A stretch of DNA of 64,000 nucleotides from Sipunculus nudus. Its lineage: Eukaryota; Annelida; Sipuncula; Golfingiida; Sipunculidae. Positions 24,009 through 36,393 of this stretch are shown here, in pieces. The notes beneath the pieces were generated by a model. It saw only the letters and a program-made list of their open reading frames with translations, was not told the origin of the DNA and did not search any database. The stretch lies in NCBI GenBank assembly GCA_026874595.1, contig CM049310.1, positions 51,526,058 through 51,590,057 of the forward strand. Reading direction: 5' to 3'. The translations under genes were made by a program, and so were the position numbers. How positions within the stretch are numbered: position 1 is the stretch's first letter; each line of letters starts with the position of its first letter.

Positions 24009-24662
24009 TTTGGTCACGCTTAATTACACATTACAAAGGTTACCTATCCACACTCTCTCTTTGCAGTGACCAGATACATCTGCCTGGATAGCTAAAGTGC
24101 GAATGAAAGAGAAGAAAGTATTTTCATTTTAAAATGCTGTTAATTATAACATGGTTAGTTATTTCAGAACTATTCCTAAATTGTAACTTGTCACGTGTTA
24201 ATAATGCACATGGAATTGTGTATCACAGAGTAGAAAATCTAAGTTTGTTATGTCTGTATTTACATCTGATTATGAGGAACCTACAGATGCATTAAGTGAA
24301 TAACATAAGGTTACCTACTCTATGTTGAAATATCGTTGCAAACAAATGCACACATATACACTATATTTGTATCATGTTTATATTATGTTTTGGAAATTTT
24401 CACCTGAGTCTCTCTAGGTGTGGTCACGCTTTATTACACATTCGACGTTCTTTAATTAATTTTATAAAGTGTAGAATAAACAAAAGTCACCATCCATTCT
24501 CTCTTTGTAGGAACCAGATATATCTGCCTGGCTAGCGAGAAAGCAAATAAAAAAGAAGAGAGGATTGTTGTAACAAGAGCTGACGATTATAACATGATTA
24601 GGTTATCCAAGAGATATTTCTAAATCATAACTTGTGTTAATTATGCACATGGCATTGTGTAT
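24009..24662. repeat. internal direct repeat of the TIR element
   Basis: About 230 bp at 24009-24236 recur, diverged, at about 24419-24662. Shared words are GGTCACGCTT, ATTCTCTCTTTG/ACTCTCTCTTTG, CCAGATA.ATCTGCCTGG, ATAACATG.TTAG and GTTAAT.ATGCACATGG.ATTGTGTAT. It is non-coding. Confidence 0.65.
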
Positions 24663-25892
24663 AAAAAAATAGGAAAAAGTAATATTTTGTTGTGTTAACC
24701 ATGTCAATGTTAACCACATAATTACAAGAAGGCTACAAAAATTCAACAAAGTTAATAAAAATTATGAGGTAAATCAGGAAAATTATGTATTCTACATAAT
24801 TATAATTACATTGTAATAATACACGTATATTTTGTTTATAACATTTAACGTGTTAATGCTGTTTCAAAAAACTTCACAAAATATTAGAAGGTTGTCGACA
24901 TTAACATTCTCAATAAGATTCCTCTGAGGATAGAGGGAGGTTGAAATTACCCAATTCACAAACGATAAACGTGTTTTAATGAACTCTCAATAACTAGTGG
25001 TAAGATACCCAAACTGTTTGCATATCTAAAGATTGCATAATTTCCTCCACTGTGTTTAGGTGAGAGCAATTGTGTGACAGGAATTAACGGTATATATATA
25101 CGTGTGAATATTTATTTATCTTTTTTATTTGAGTATCTAATCTCTTATTTTCCAGACTGAGTCTACTACCGTACCGCTCCGTACCCTGTACGCATCACGC
25201 AATCAACGGATATGTTTACACGGAACACTGCTTATTTCGACCGTCGCGATGTTTTGGAGTTTATCGTTGATCACACAGGACATCAATTGTACCCAAAAGA
25301 TCGTTTTAGTTGGAAGATTTGTATACATAGACACATTTGCCAAAGTTACCCGTATATGTTTGAAACACACACCAAAGCGTATTAGCTGTACTAGCCATAC
25401 AACAATCGTATAAGACACTTAGCATCTCCAGTTGTTTGTCGATCATATGCTACCTTGACTTTATATATTTTGTTTTGTAAAACAGAGAAGTACTAAATTT
25501 ATATTACAGATTTGCTACACAAGAGGACCCTAAGCCACAAAATGTAAACATGTACCTAAGAACACGTAAACAATCAGAAATGTATTCTTGATGAACACCA
25601 GCTATCAAACCCAAAATGAACAGCACACATAGGGTCAGCATGGATGTTCATTCTTGTCGCCATTTGTGTGTATGTGTGCGGGTAGGACAGACAGTGCGTA
25701 GTATGCAATTTTCGTGTCAGTATATATATCAAGGAAACTGAAATTTATTCAATTCAAAACATAACATTTGCCTGCAGTATCAAAGACTCTACGTTTAATG
25801 ATTCCAAGGAGATCTGAATGTATAAGTATTAATTATGAAAAAAAATGATCGGAACTGTGTTGGGTGTTCGCGAACTCTGTATCGCGGATGCC

Positions 25893-25896
<4 letters not shown>

Positions 25897-25949
<53 letters not shown>
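25897..25949. repeat. (AT)n microsatellite
   Basis: A pure TA run of about 52 bp inside the 3.4-kb element. Confidence 0.95.
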
Positions 25950-25953
<4 letters not shown>

Positions 25954-27314
25954 GTGCACACATATGCTAATGCTTTTTGGTAGTTGCACTTTTTTTCACA
26001 AATGGATTTTTACAACTAAATAAAAGATGTGTTTCTAAAAAAACGTGTTTTTATTTCAACTGGAAGGATTTATCATATTTTCAGGACACGCGTGTAAATA
26101 TAATTATTCATCTATGATCCTTGTAGTTACCCACTTTCTATGAGATACATTTTCATATCATCTATCTAAGATGTTTCCTTTAAATAATGATATATGACGT
26201 GATAAATTTATCCTAAACGTATGATATGACATCCTAGACTGTTTATTAAAATAAGCCTGCATTGAAGGTTTTATAAAGAACCCTATACATGGGGTTCCGC
26301 CCAGAACCTTTTAAGGTTCCCCACTCAGTCCATCGTGAAGAACCTTGGAGAGTTCCTCTTAGGACCTTCGAGAGGTTCTAGGTGGAACCGTTTAGGTTCC
26401 AGAAAATAAAACCTTCGGGAGGTTCTAAAAAGAACCCTGCCTTTAAGGTTCCCTCTCAGTCCACTCTGAAGAACCCTTTTGGGTTCTACATAGAATCCTT
26501 TTTTTTATTTAGAGTGTAAGGTGTTAAGTAAAATTCTAGTTTCACGATTTCGAAGAGTTTTGCAAAAAATGGTCCACTCAGATCAGAATGCTTTTGTTCC
26601 AGAACGCTTTATCGTGAATTTAGTTCACTTAATCAGTGATATGATGGAATATTGTGATACAGAACAGGAAGAAGAAGAAGCAACCAGGAAGAACAGGGAG
26701 AAGAAGCAATCCCTTTTCGAGCGGACTTAAAAGCAGCTTTTGACTCATGAGATCAAGTCTTCATTATAAGTGTTCTAAAAAAACCTAGGCTTTGACCTAA
26801 TGTTCATTAACTGGATAAAAACTTTGCATAAGAACATGAAAAAGCTGTGTTATTAACAACGGTTTAACAACACCATACTTTTTGTTGTCCAGGGGTACTA
26901 AACAAGGGGATCCAGTTTCCCCATATTTGTTTATATTAGTTTTGTAAGTATTAACATACCAAGTGGTATAAATAAATATATCCAAGGATTCCATGTTGGT
27001 GCATATGAACTAAAAATGACATTTTTTTGCAGATGACATAACTTTTTTCACCAGGAATTGAGCTTTATTGGAACATTTAATTAGCACTATAAATGGGTTT
27101 TCACAATTTTCTTCCCTGCATGTCAGCCTGGGTAGGTGCAAATAAACACAGTATTTACTACAACAAGTTTAATTTAATTGGTCAACCTGACAATATATGG
27201 TGTATAATATATGTTATATATACTTTTGAAATTTATAATTTACATATATAATTATATATATTAACAATTATACGAAATAACCTTATATATAACAATATGA
27301 GAACACTGACTCAC

Positions 27315-27380
27315 CGGTTCATCGTTGCTGGCTTCATCATTAGCAGACCAGTCATGCATTTGTATATGAGACCAGACTGT
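27315..27380 (-). other. putative 5' UTR exon of gene 1
   Basis: The donor GAACCG|GTGAGT at 27315 is conserved as GAACCG|GTAAGT in the inverted copy. The start is set roughly 30 bases after the TATA box. ATG triplets inside do not give a conserved reading between the two copies, so I treat it as non-coding. The link to the ATG exon at 20746 is inference. Confidence 0.45.
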
Positions 27381-27405
27381 GCTGTGGTTAGCCACTTGAC
27401 GGGGG

Positions 27406-27414
27406 CTTTATATA
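27406..27414 (-). promoter_or_regulatory. TATA box upstream of gene 1
   Basis: TATATAAAG on the minus strand, preserved in the inverted copy at 33088-33096. It lies about 90 bases before a conserved splice donor. I infer that it drives gene 1 through a 5' UTR exon and a 6.5-kb first intron. Confidence 0.55.
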
Positions 27415-28587
27415 CTCTTCTTAACACGGGATCGCTATAAATATTTTGATGACTCCACTATTACTAAAAGAAACGATGTACCCACATGAAGATATAATCG
27501 AACGATGCCGGCAAATGTTGTCAACTTTGTTGATAACATCTATCAGGTCTTAGGAGTTAAGAAGAATGACCTTACAATTTTCAAAAGTCGAAGTTTATTT
27601 AAGATAGAACGATAACATATATGCGGAGTCTGTTGTTTCATTTATGAAGAAAACCCGATACCTGTTGAATACGTATGCAGGTACCATATAGTCGTAAGTA
27701 CATATAGCCGTGCAAACAATCGTAATACTGACGTCAGCGCCGCACCTGTTTAACTGATGTAGTTGCATGTTAAGCCTGGGTTTAATAGGTATAATCCCTG
27801 GTAAACATAACTACATTTATAAGCAATCCAAATGTCGATGAAAATACTTCACATTTTGGTTCCAGGGGTGCCTTCTTATCAGGAGCTTTCATCAGCTTAC
27901 TGTAAACCTGCGGGCCTGTGTTACAAAGCTACACAGCTTTTGTGTCTCAGTCGGTGCAAAAGGGGAACTCATAACAGACAAACATAGAGAAAGAAATACC
28001 TTTGAGCTCTGTTACAACGTCGCTGTTGCGATATAGGTTTATTATTTCATTTGAAATGTTAATGAAAAAATAATATTAGAATTTAAAAAAAAGATTAATA
28101 ACTAAATTGAATTGATTAATATTTATCTCTTATTATTAGGTAATATATAGAAACATGTCTACTATTTTGAATGTGTTACCAACAAGTCACGTTTTTTTAA
28201 CAGGTTTAAATATTTCAATGTAAAAATTAAAGATAAAAATAACTATGGTACAGATTAAATTGTCATCGTCTTAGGTAATATAAATAAACATGATCTGAAT
28301 AAATATTTAGTGACGCATATATACAATTCTAAAAGCTGTATAATTAAGTGCCCTTCTACCTTATTTTGGGTCATCATTTCTGATTTCCTAATTTCAATTT
28401 TTGTTTGTTTTAAACGACCAAGTAGGTCATTCAACAGCTCCCATTTAAAACCCCCTTGCGGTGTCGTATAACAGATGTTATTATTATTTTTTTTTAAAGC
28501 TTTATTTTCCCGATAATAAACCTTTCGTGAAAATCTTGATACTTAAATTATCGTAAAAAAGAACACTTAAAAAGGCGCATAAGCCCG

Positions 28588-29010
28588 TCGTGACCTCTGA
28601 CCTAATGAATTATGCGTTAATTTTGCTGAGAATGTAATTCAGGTGAGAAACTATTGGTTAATATTTATAATGAGTTTCATGAAAATCATTCAGATTTTGA
28701 GTAAGCCATCACGGCGCCACCCAAGTCTGGTGACCTCTGACCTCATTAAACATGCACGAGGTTTTGCTAGAAATCGAACTTACGCGAGATTTAATATTGA
28801 TTAATATTTCTGTTGAGTTTAATCAAAATCCATCATATTCCTGGTAATTAAGTTATCGCAGCGACACCGCAAAGTAGCCAAGTGACCTCTGACCTTATTA
28901 AATATGCATGGATTTTGCCAATAATCCAACTTGTGCGAGATATATTCGTTACTAGTCATGTTAAGGTTTGTGAAAATCAATCGAAATCCCGTTCAGTTAT
29001 CGCGGCGACA
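28588..29010. repeat. three tandem units of about 145 bp
   Basis: Units begin with GTGACCTCTGACCT at about 28589, 28730 and 28881. Each continues with an ATTAAA/ATTATGC word, an (A)TTTTGC word and a TTATCGC.GCGACAC end. They are diverged and non-coding. Confidence 0.7.
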
Positions 29011-29199
29011 CTAAAATTTGACGGCGTATAATAAAAATACACCCACAGTAACCCCACGGATTTACTTTGTCCTATCTACAGGTTTTATTCCTTTGCCTGT
29101 GTTCAGAAAACATGGATTCCGCATACTTAACAATTAACAATAAATCATTCTTTTCATTCATTCTTATACAAAGACCTCCATGAACATGCAGACAGGTAA

Positions 29200-29930
29200 A
29201 CCAATTCTTTTAAAATGTATTCTCACTGAATATGTTCATTTGAGTTTAATTACTTTAGCGACAGCCTTGAACACATTTATACGTTCTTGGGTGGCGCTTA
29301 ACCATTTTTTAAACGCGAAGGTAAAGCCTATTATTGATGGGGCTTTTTCTGTTACCTTCCAAGGTTTAAGGTACACACTGGAGAATCTTTCCAGTATTTA
29401 AAATATGTTAATGGTCTCGAGTTATTATATCTCCGTCTGGAGATAGGCTATTTGGTTGGTTTGTATAAATGTGATTTTATTTTTAAAAAAATAAAGCTGA
29501 GAATGGATTTTGATGAAATTGTAGTTTGGGATAACGCCTATTGAACAATCTTTTCAATTTTTTAGTTAGTACGGAACTTCGTCATGTTTTGAAGGATTCT
29601 TTACCAATGTATAACAAGGAAATTATCACAGCCGAGGGCCAGAACCTTTCATTTGTACTAAGGGCCACCTTTGCTCTTGTGAGCAGAGCTCACTTGTGAT
29701 CAGATAACGGGGAGTGAAAAAAAGTGCCTGACCTTTTCACCAAATGTCATTATGATTCTGTTGGAGGTATCTCTGACTACATTCTAGTATTAAAATATGC
29801 TTCAACAAATAACCGACTGATACTGAAACAGCTTATCAATACTAACAAGTAATTATACGTCTGCAGCACAACTGATTTTCTATTAATGTTTCATGCACTA
29901 CTTGATGTTTCAATGACGCCAATCACAAAA
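29200..29930. repeat. duplicated block, also at 2.64-3.10 kb
   Basis: The second copy of the block described at 2640. The 73-codon frame at 29180-29401 is not conserved in the other copy and is not called a gene. Confidence 0.5.
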
Positions 29931-30790
29931 AGAATATATATACTGGGCATGTAAACTGCAGAGTCAGTTGGTTTGTGCAATTCAGTTCACCATGTGAAAA
30001 AGTAACGCTATTGAATGTAACTATATGTCTCATTATTTATGTTAAGGTTGATACCAGCACTCGATTTTATGTATTAAAATTAAGTAATGGAGTATCTTTA
30101 AAACATTAAGAGAAAAACTCCTTTCAGGCTCAAAATTTGATCATAAATAATTAGATAAATTCCATTTTTGTCTTTACTGTCATTTTTAGTCATTTGCATT
30201 TTCATGTCTATACCTTTTGTATCTTTCTATCCATGTATGTTTAACATACCTTTTGATTTTTGGGTACAAAAAAAGTTTTTTCCAGAGCTTAAATGTCAAG
30301 TATCAGCAAGCTGATTGGAACAAAGGTTTTGAATGAAGAATAGGATAATTTGAACAGTAAAATATATTGAGTGAAATGTAATTCAATTACTTCTTCATAA
30401 AACCTTTAATTAAAAACATCTATTGTTAAACTGGTTTTGAAACTTGTCAAAAAGCAACACAAAACATTTTTTATCTTCACCGAGACAGAAAAATATGGTG
30501 CGAGAGAGTAAATATGTGTTTGAAAATTATCAGTCGAGCCACAATCAGTGACATTTTCAAAGACTGTCAAGAAAAAAAAAACACAAGGCCTAAAAGGCCT
30601 AATGCGAACTTATGATATGGGATATACATCAGGTATAATGCTTCCGTGCTTGACCATTTCTTCTCAAGTACACGTGCCACATTTATATGTACAAATGCAG
30701 GTACTAAACATTTTGAACATTTTGAGTATAAGCACCAATTTCTCAAATTTCACTTCTGAAAAACTGGCATGGATGTAAACAACACAAAAT
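29931..30790. other. spacer between the inverted arms
   Basis: AT-rich DNA with no supported gene or repeat. Confidence 0.4.
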
Positions 30791-30794
30791 TATC

Positions 30795-31370
30795 GTAGGG
30801 GGAACCACCAGTCTTGTGTAAGAGAAAGCCATTCGAAGATGTATGGACATGCAAAATTTAGGCGGATATTTCAAATCACTCTTGGGCTATGGGCACAGAA
30901 CAATTGTAGGTAGCGCCGCAGGTCTTGTATAGAACAAAACTATCCGAGATGTATGGACATGCATAGTTTCAGGCTGATATGTCAAATCACTTCTGGGAAA
31001 TAAGCAGGAGCATACACTGAGCACTGGCGCCACCAGTCTTACATACAACGTAGCTATCCCAGATGTATACATATGCCCAATTTCAGGCTGATCAAATCTT
31101 CCTGAGAAATAAGCAGGGATATACACTGTCCAAAATTTATTGTACATGGCGCCACCAGTCTTGTATACGACGAAGCTGTCCGATAAGTATAGCTATGCAC
31201 AATTAGGCTGATATATTAAATCCCTCATGAGAAATAAGCAGGTAAATATACTTTGCAAAATCATTGTAGGTGGAGACACCATTCTTGTGAACGAGAAACC
31301 CATCAAAGATGCATGGACAGGCCAACATTTCAGGCAGATACATCTAATTTCTCTTGAGTCACGTGCCCAG
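30795..31370. repeat. five tandem units of about 117 bp
   Basis: Diverged units carry GGCGCCACCAGTCTTGTATA-like words at about 30805, 30912, 31026, 31147 and 31268, each followed by an AGATGTATGGACATGC-like and a CAGGCTGATAT-like word. It is non-coding. Confidence 0.7.
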
Positions 31371-32599
31371 GGCTGACCAGGCTCAGCTGAGGCAGGCAGT
31401 TGCCCCAAGTTAAGCGAAACTAATTGCTAGCTGCAGCTACTGCACTGAGTGCACTCTTGACTTTTACCTTGCTGCACTGAGTGAACTCTTGATTAATTAT
31501 GAATTTTTAACAGGTGTGCATTTGATGGGACAATATCAATCCATTGTTACAATAGCAAACAGTACTGAGAGAGCAAAACTGTTCACATGTTTCATCGACA
31601 AAAACACATGCACCGGGAACTCACAAGTTTTACAAGAATTTATCTGATTGGTCAGATTCTCCATAATGCCTCCCATTGCCAGGCAGTTGGTCTAAAAATA
31701 GTTTTCCTGCCACGTAGACGGGCCATTTTCAGGCCAACTGATTGGTTCATTTGTCTTGAAATAGGATTCATAGTGACTCACTGAATCAAGGTCCCTGCCA
31801 ACCAATCTTGAGACCTTGGTCCTAGAAATGCATAGGCAATGACAGATTTTATTGGGCAACCTAATAGCAATTGTAGATGTTAAGCTAAAAACGAAAAAAA
31901 AAAAATACATGGGGTCTGTAATCACGACCTAATCATCCATGAGGTTAAAATGAGAACCTTAATAAAAAAAAAAGTATTTATATCTACAACGTCAATGTGC
32001 ATCATTTAATTCACAGCATTCACATTTATGAAATCTGGGAATATTAAATCGGGAAATTAAAATTCTTTTTTATGCAATATTGACTTCAATTTTATATATT
32101 TGATGACCAATAAGAATGGGTTTAGCTCAAAACAATTATATGCAGTTCATGACCCCCTGACTTTAACAGAAATGCCGAGTAATTTGAACTTTCTACATAT
32201 ATTAGACTTAAAGACATTAAAAATTCTAATTTTAGAGTTCAAAACAAAGAATACATTGGGATAACTGTTTCCAATATTTTCAGCAGACCAAAATTATGTC
32301 CAATGGGCGTCTTTGAGACAAAATTTAAAACTGTTCTAAGACCGTGTCCTATTTGAAACACGTTCAAAATAGCTAACATGTAGGCCTATCTATATTTCAT
32401 CTAATAATAAGAGAAAAATATTAATAATTTCATTAAAACTTAACTTTAATTGAAAATGTAAACCTATACTCGAACAGCGACATGGTATCAAAGCTCCGAG
32501 ATATTCCTTTCTCTACATTTTGCTTGTTTTGGAACCAACTTTGCACTTATTTTGGAATCAACTTTGCACGAATAGAACAAGGTGTTTAGGTCACGTGAC
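31371..32599. other. spacer between the inverted arms
   Basis: No gene with motifs or splice support was seen. Confidence 0.4.
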
Positions 32600-33087
32600 A
32601 CAGGCCCCTAGGTCTTCAACAAGCTGATGAAAGTTCCTGATATGATTAAGTGCCGAGAACTGATATGAGAAGCTTTTCCATTGCCTTTTTGATTGATTAA
32701 TGATGGATGTATGTTTACCAGGGATTCTATTAAACCCTGGCTTTACATGCAACACACTACAAAGGTTAAACAAATGCGGCGGTGACATCAGCGTTACAAA
32801 TGCATGACAATGCGGTACCTGCATACGGTATTCACAAGTATTGGTTAAATTCAGGCCTGTAACACCGCGCCCTGCAAAAATGTTGTTGTTTCATCTTAAA
32901 TAAACTCTGACACTTTGATATTGAATGGTTATTCTCCATAACTTGAAAGACCTGGTAGTAATATCAGCATGGGTGGCAACATCTGCCGTCAGCGTTTGAG
33001 GACTTCTTTAAGTGGGTACGTCCTTTCATATACTAAGTAATACTGGGGTTATCAATGTAGTTATAGCGGTCCCGTGTTTAGATAGAG

Positions 33088-33096
33088 TATATAAAG
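33088..33096 (+). promoter_or_regulatory. TATA box of the gene 3 remnant
   Basis: TATATAAAG, the same context as the minus-strand copy at 27406 (GAGTATATAAAGCC). Confidence 0.55.
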
Positions 33097-33119
33097 CCAC
33101 CGTAAAGCAGCTAACCAAA

Positions 33120-33187
33120 GCAGAGTCTGGTCCGGTATGCACCTGTATGACTGATCTGCTAATGTTAAAGCCCACAGCAATGAACCG
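33120..33187 (+). other. putative 5' UTR exon of gene 3
   Basis: It ends at a consensus donor GAACCG|GTAAGT. The start is approximate. No signal-peptide exon was found downstream. Confidence 0.4.
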
Positions 33188-34599
33188 GTAAGTCATTTTT
33201 TAATGTAAGTTTATTTCTTTAATTAGTTAATTTATATATAATTTAGACATAATATTGATTTACCGCGATGCAGTTTCTCGAAGAATAACAGAAGAATAAA
33301 GTAAAAAATGTGAAAACATACAGCATATTCACAGTATGTATATCTCCATATCGCTCTGGTTAAGAAAATTAGTTGTATTTTTTGGTGTAAAAAACTACTT
33401 TGGCAAGGCAGGAATGTTAGACGGAACATTGTTTATGAGAGATGAGCGTCTAACCAAAACAATCCGCTTTTACAGCAAACTTGATAGGATTAAAACCTGT
33501 TCCCCAAGTAGTTTACGGATATGTATACGAATACTTATGGGCTTCAAAAAATGAACGTCTCCATGTAAGAGCATCTTAATTCTTGGAGGTAATGGAAAAT
33601 TCAGTAAAAAAAAAAACAGCATACATAGCAGTTGTATCCCAGTGAAAATGTGCATAGATTTTTAATGCTAATATCCTGTTTTTTTTTATCCAAAATGCTT
33701 AGATCTTCACTAATCGCATAATCATAAAAAAGCGCGTAACTAAACATTGCTTTTGTTAAGTGAAATGTATAGATCTTGAAATACAATTAGAAAAGGATAA
33801 AATGCGTGTCCAACACGTCAACTTATTGTTAAAACAAATTACTTCGAAATATTAAAATAAATCCAAGTTCTTATTACCGTCTGAAACTTTTAAAATATTC
33901 ATTTTTTATAATATTAATAGAACACACTGGTCGTTAAAAACTCTATTTTGTCAAGAGACTTTTTCATGCGTTACATGTAACAACATTTTAGTAGATTTGT
34001 CAACAGCACGTGGGTTGTCGAATCTATACCAACACTGTACCTTACTTTCAGGGCTTGGTAACGCCTACATTTTTCGAATTGCAATATATTGCCATATGTG
34101 TGCATGATCGCGTACGTATCGCGATATTTTTCGATGTATCAATTTTCAATGTATCAATGTACTAGTATTTTCTTGTACCGGTATATACAACACATTAAAT
34201 ATATTATTATTTCATTTTAATGTTAAATATAATGATAAAATGAGAGTATATGCAGATCGGTTTATTTTACATAGGGTATGTTAACGAATTACTTAGCAAG
34301 GTACCAACTTATTGTTGACAGAACTCGAAGAATACTGATAATGTTTTTAAAAATATTTTCCTCAAGCCTTACATATGCAAGTAACTTAACAATAAGAGCT
34401 TTCTGAATGTCGAACGGAGATAGATAGATGGTGTACACAATAACGGTCGTGCATGACATTACAAGGCTTCTTTTCTTTCTCAATAATAATTTTCTTTTAA
34501 AGCTTGATCTTCACACAAGATGTAAATACGGAATATTTATATATAATAAATAGTTAATTTTACAGCGATCGGCAATTATTTTTTTCTGAGACACCATTG

Positions 34600-35420
34600 T
34601 TAGGTCGAGTTAAAATTCAAATACCCTAGAAGAACCTTTCATCATATGGTCCATCAAGCCTACTTGATCAAGCCCAGTCCATGAAATTGGTTAAGACTTG
34701 TTACCTCTGACAGATAAATCAAACGTTCCCACGTTGTATCGCACTTAGTATCGGTACCGCCACCTTGCGGCAACTCATATAACTAATTTACCACTCTCTG
34801 ACACTTTTTAGTTATAAGAGCCGAGACGGAGTTACCTTTATCGGTGCATGAAATCACGTTTTATTTACGCATTTTAGTACAAACTTAAATACTATCGCCC
34901 TTGCAGGGCAACTCAATAATCGGCTTGAGGGGTGTCTATGGACACGGTTTCGATTTCAGCCTTTCACTGAACTCAATTTATATATCAAAATCTGAAGCAG
35001 AAACCTTATTTTTACTGCAGCAGATCAGTTTCAGTCATGTAAAGTATGTCGGAAAATGTCGATATACGAAACTATATCGCGATCCGCAATATGCGAATCA
35101 CCGTATCGCAATATCTCGATAACACATACGCTTCCCTTGTAGCTGTTGTCTATTTAATTTGTTTCCAATCCCTAATCAAATATTGAAGTCCATATTTTTT
35201 CCACAGCCACAATGTCAGGCTTGATCTAATTCTAAATACTCTCCTAGTCATGACATCGCAGCACTTACAGTGCTTACATCAATGGGTGGATACGAATTAA
35301 CACTTGATTTATACACGCCTTGGGACCCCTGAATCGTGTGAATGATCAACTACATGTCGCTTGTATATGTGAGACAGGGTTTGTTTGGGGCTCGCCACCA
35401 CCCCCCCCCCCCCCTCAAAA
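34600..35420 (+). repeat. inverted homology to the gene 1 first intron
   Basis: Segments at about 34600-35200 and 35300-35420 match 21985-22400 and 21240-21335 on the opposite strand. Landmarks are GGTCCATCAAGCC versus GACCATATGATC-type words, GCGAATCACCGTATCGC versus GCGATACGGTGATTCGC, TACGCTTCCCTTGT versus TACGCTTCTCTTGT, and CACTTGATTTATA with CTGAATC. It lacks the LINE and the MITE found in the other arm. Confidence 0.65.
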
Positions 35421-35599
35421 AATGTCTGTCAATCTAGAAGACAGTATATGCCAGCAATGAATTAAGAGTCTTAACGTTGACGATGTTTTCATCATAATGA
35501 TATTTTTAAACCGTAAACTATATCTTTTTATACAGAAAAGTAGAAAGATTAATGGATATAAAACATATTGAAAATGCTACATATTTACGTTACGGAATA

Positions 35600-36391
35600 C
35601 AGTAGAGCGCCGATTTTCCGAAAGCGTCAGGGACAAGATTTTTGTTCGTAAAAACGAACATTCGGAAATGCGGACAAGGGTCTAGCGGCAAGTTCGTACG
35701 AAGTTAATACTTAACTTAATGCCATTTTACCCGAGGAACACGGTGTTTCTTTTCGATATTCGTAATTGACGACCGGGACATATAAAAGATATTTGATTAT
35801 TGCTGAGAATAATTGGCAAAGATCAGTCTAACCTGCTATAAGGATACGTGCTCTTTTTTTCATCAAATTCACTGGAGGGAAAGGTCAAATGACATCGCCA
35901 AGGAACACGGTGTTTCTTATCGATCTACGTAATTGGAGACCGGAATATATAAAAGCTGCTCGAGCACAAGCGTTTAATGAATTATACCTCACCAATGATG
36001 ATGCGAGTAAACTGCTCAGTTATTTAGCATGGCATCCTGTCCCAAGCTGACCCACCATGCTTGCTTGAGTACAAACGAGATGTAGTTGATAACACAGGTG
36101 CTCTTGGATAAACTGCTCAGTCTCTTGCTAGAGGTGCAGGGGCCGGGTGTTGCGGGAATAGCTGTATTTTTCACACCTTTGCCCCGGCGACAACATCGGC
36201 CAAGAACTAATTGATTAGGGTCACCACTGGGCTTAACACAGGCCTCATGACTCGTAATTACAATACTCATTTAAGGTTTTTACATACTTGAAATATATTT
36301 CGGAAATACGAATAAATTTCGGTTCCCCATTTAAATTTTCGGAAAAACGAATTTTCGGAAATTCGGCATTCGGAAATACGGCGCTCTATTG
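35600..36391. mobile_element. pogo/Tigger-type MITE, 792 bp
   Basis: The ends CAGTAGAGCGCCGATTTTCC and the complement CAATAGAGCGCCGTATTTCC form an inverted repeat flanked by TA (35598-35599, 36392-36393). Internal GGAACACGGTGTTTCTT words occur twice (about 35735 and 35899). There is no recognisable transposase. It lies where the body of gene 3 would have been. Confidence 0.65.
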
Positions 36392-36393
36392 TA

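Larger units (their letters stand above)
23137..26516. mobile_element. 3.4-kb terminal-inverted-repeat element in the LINE
   Basis: It starts CACTCTAAGAAAAAAGGGTT and ends with the complement of CACTCTAAATAAAAAAAAGG, flanked by TA on both sides (23135-23136, 26517-26518). Both ends hold several hundred bases of nested GGTTCT/AGAACC words. The LINE reading resumes directly across the TA, so the borders are firm. The TA flank and CACT tips suggest the Tc1/mariner-type class. No transposase frame was recognised, so it is probably non-autonomous. Confidence 0.75.
22400..27130 (+). mobile_element. L1/Tx1-like LINE relic split by two insertions
   Basis: Fragments of one reverse-transcriptase reading direction occur at about 22400-22634, 22836-23134 and 26519-27100. 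Visible motifs are a NLEKRNHEM segment, ELTEDEALKCEG, DQNAFVPERFI, a QGDPVSPYLF segment and a FADD catalytic box near 27030. The order and motifs are those of L1/Tx1-type LINEs. Several stops and frameshifts make it dead. The flanking intron sequence has an uninterrupted counterpart at about 34.6 kb. Confidence 0.7.
27305..27930 (-). repeat. inverted-duplication arm A (promoter region)
   Basis: The arm is inverted relative to about 32600-33195. Conserved words include the TATA region, TTAGCAGA.CAGTCAT, CAGACTGTG.TGTGGTTAGC-like sequence, GAGTTTATTTAAGAT-type sequence, GTATGCAGGTACC and CATCAGCTT. Homology continues in the same relative order at about 21985-22400 versus 34600-35200 and at about 21240-21335 versus 35300-35420. 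Confidence 0.75.
32600..33195 (+). repeat. inverted-duplication arm B (promoter region)
   Basis: The inverted counterpart of 27305-27930; see that entry for shared words. Here the promoter points right, toward the terminal exon at 37216. Confidence 0.75.

Noticed and set aside
26521-26730. Stand-alone 69-codon gene
   Set aside because: It is a piece of the L1/Tx1-like LINE reverse transcriptase that continues across the inserted element.
30795-31370. CRISPR-like array
   Set aside because: The units are diverged, about 117 bp long and lack short identical repeats with unique spacers; the genome is eukaryotic.
36016-36270. 84-codon minus-strand frame inside the MITE
   Set aside because: It shows no transposase motif and lies wholly within a non-autonomous element.
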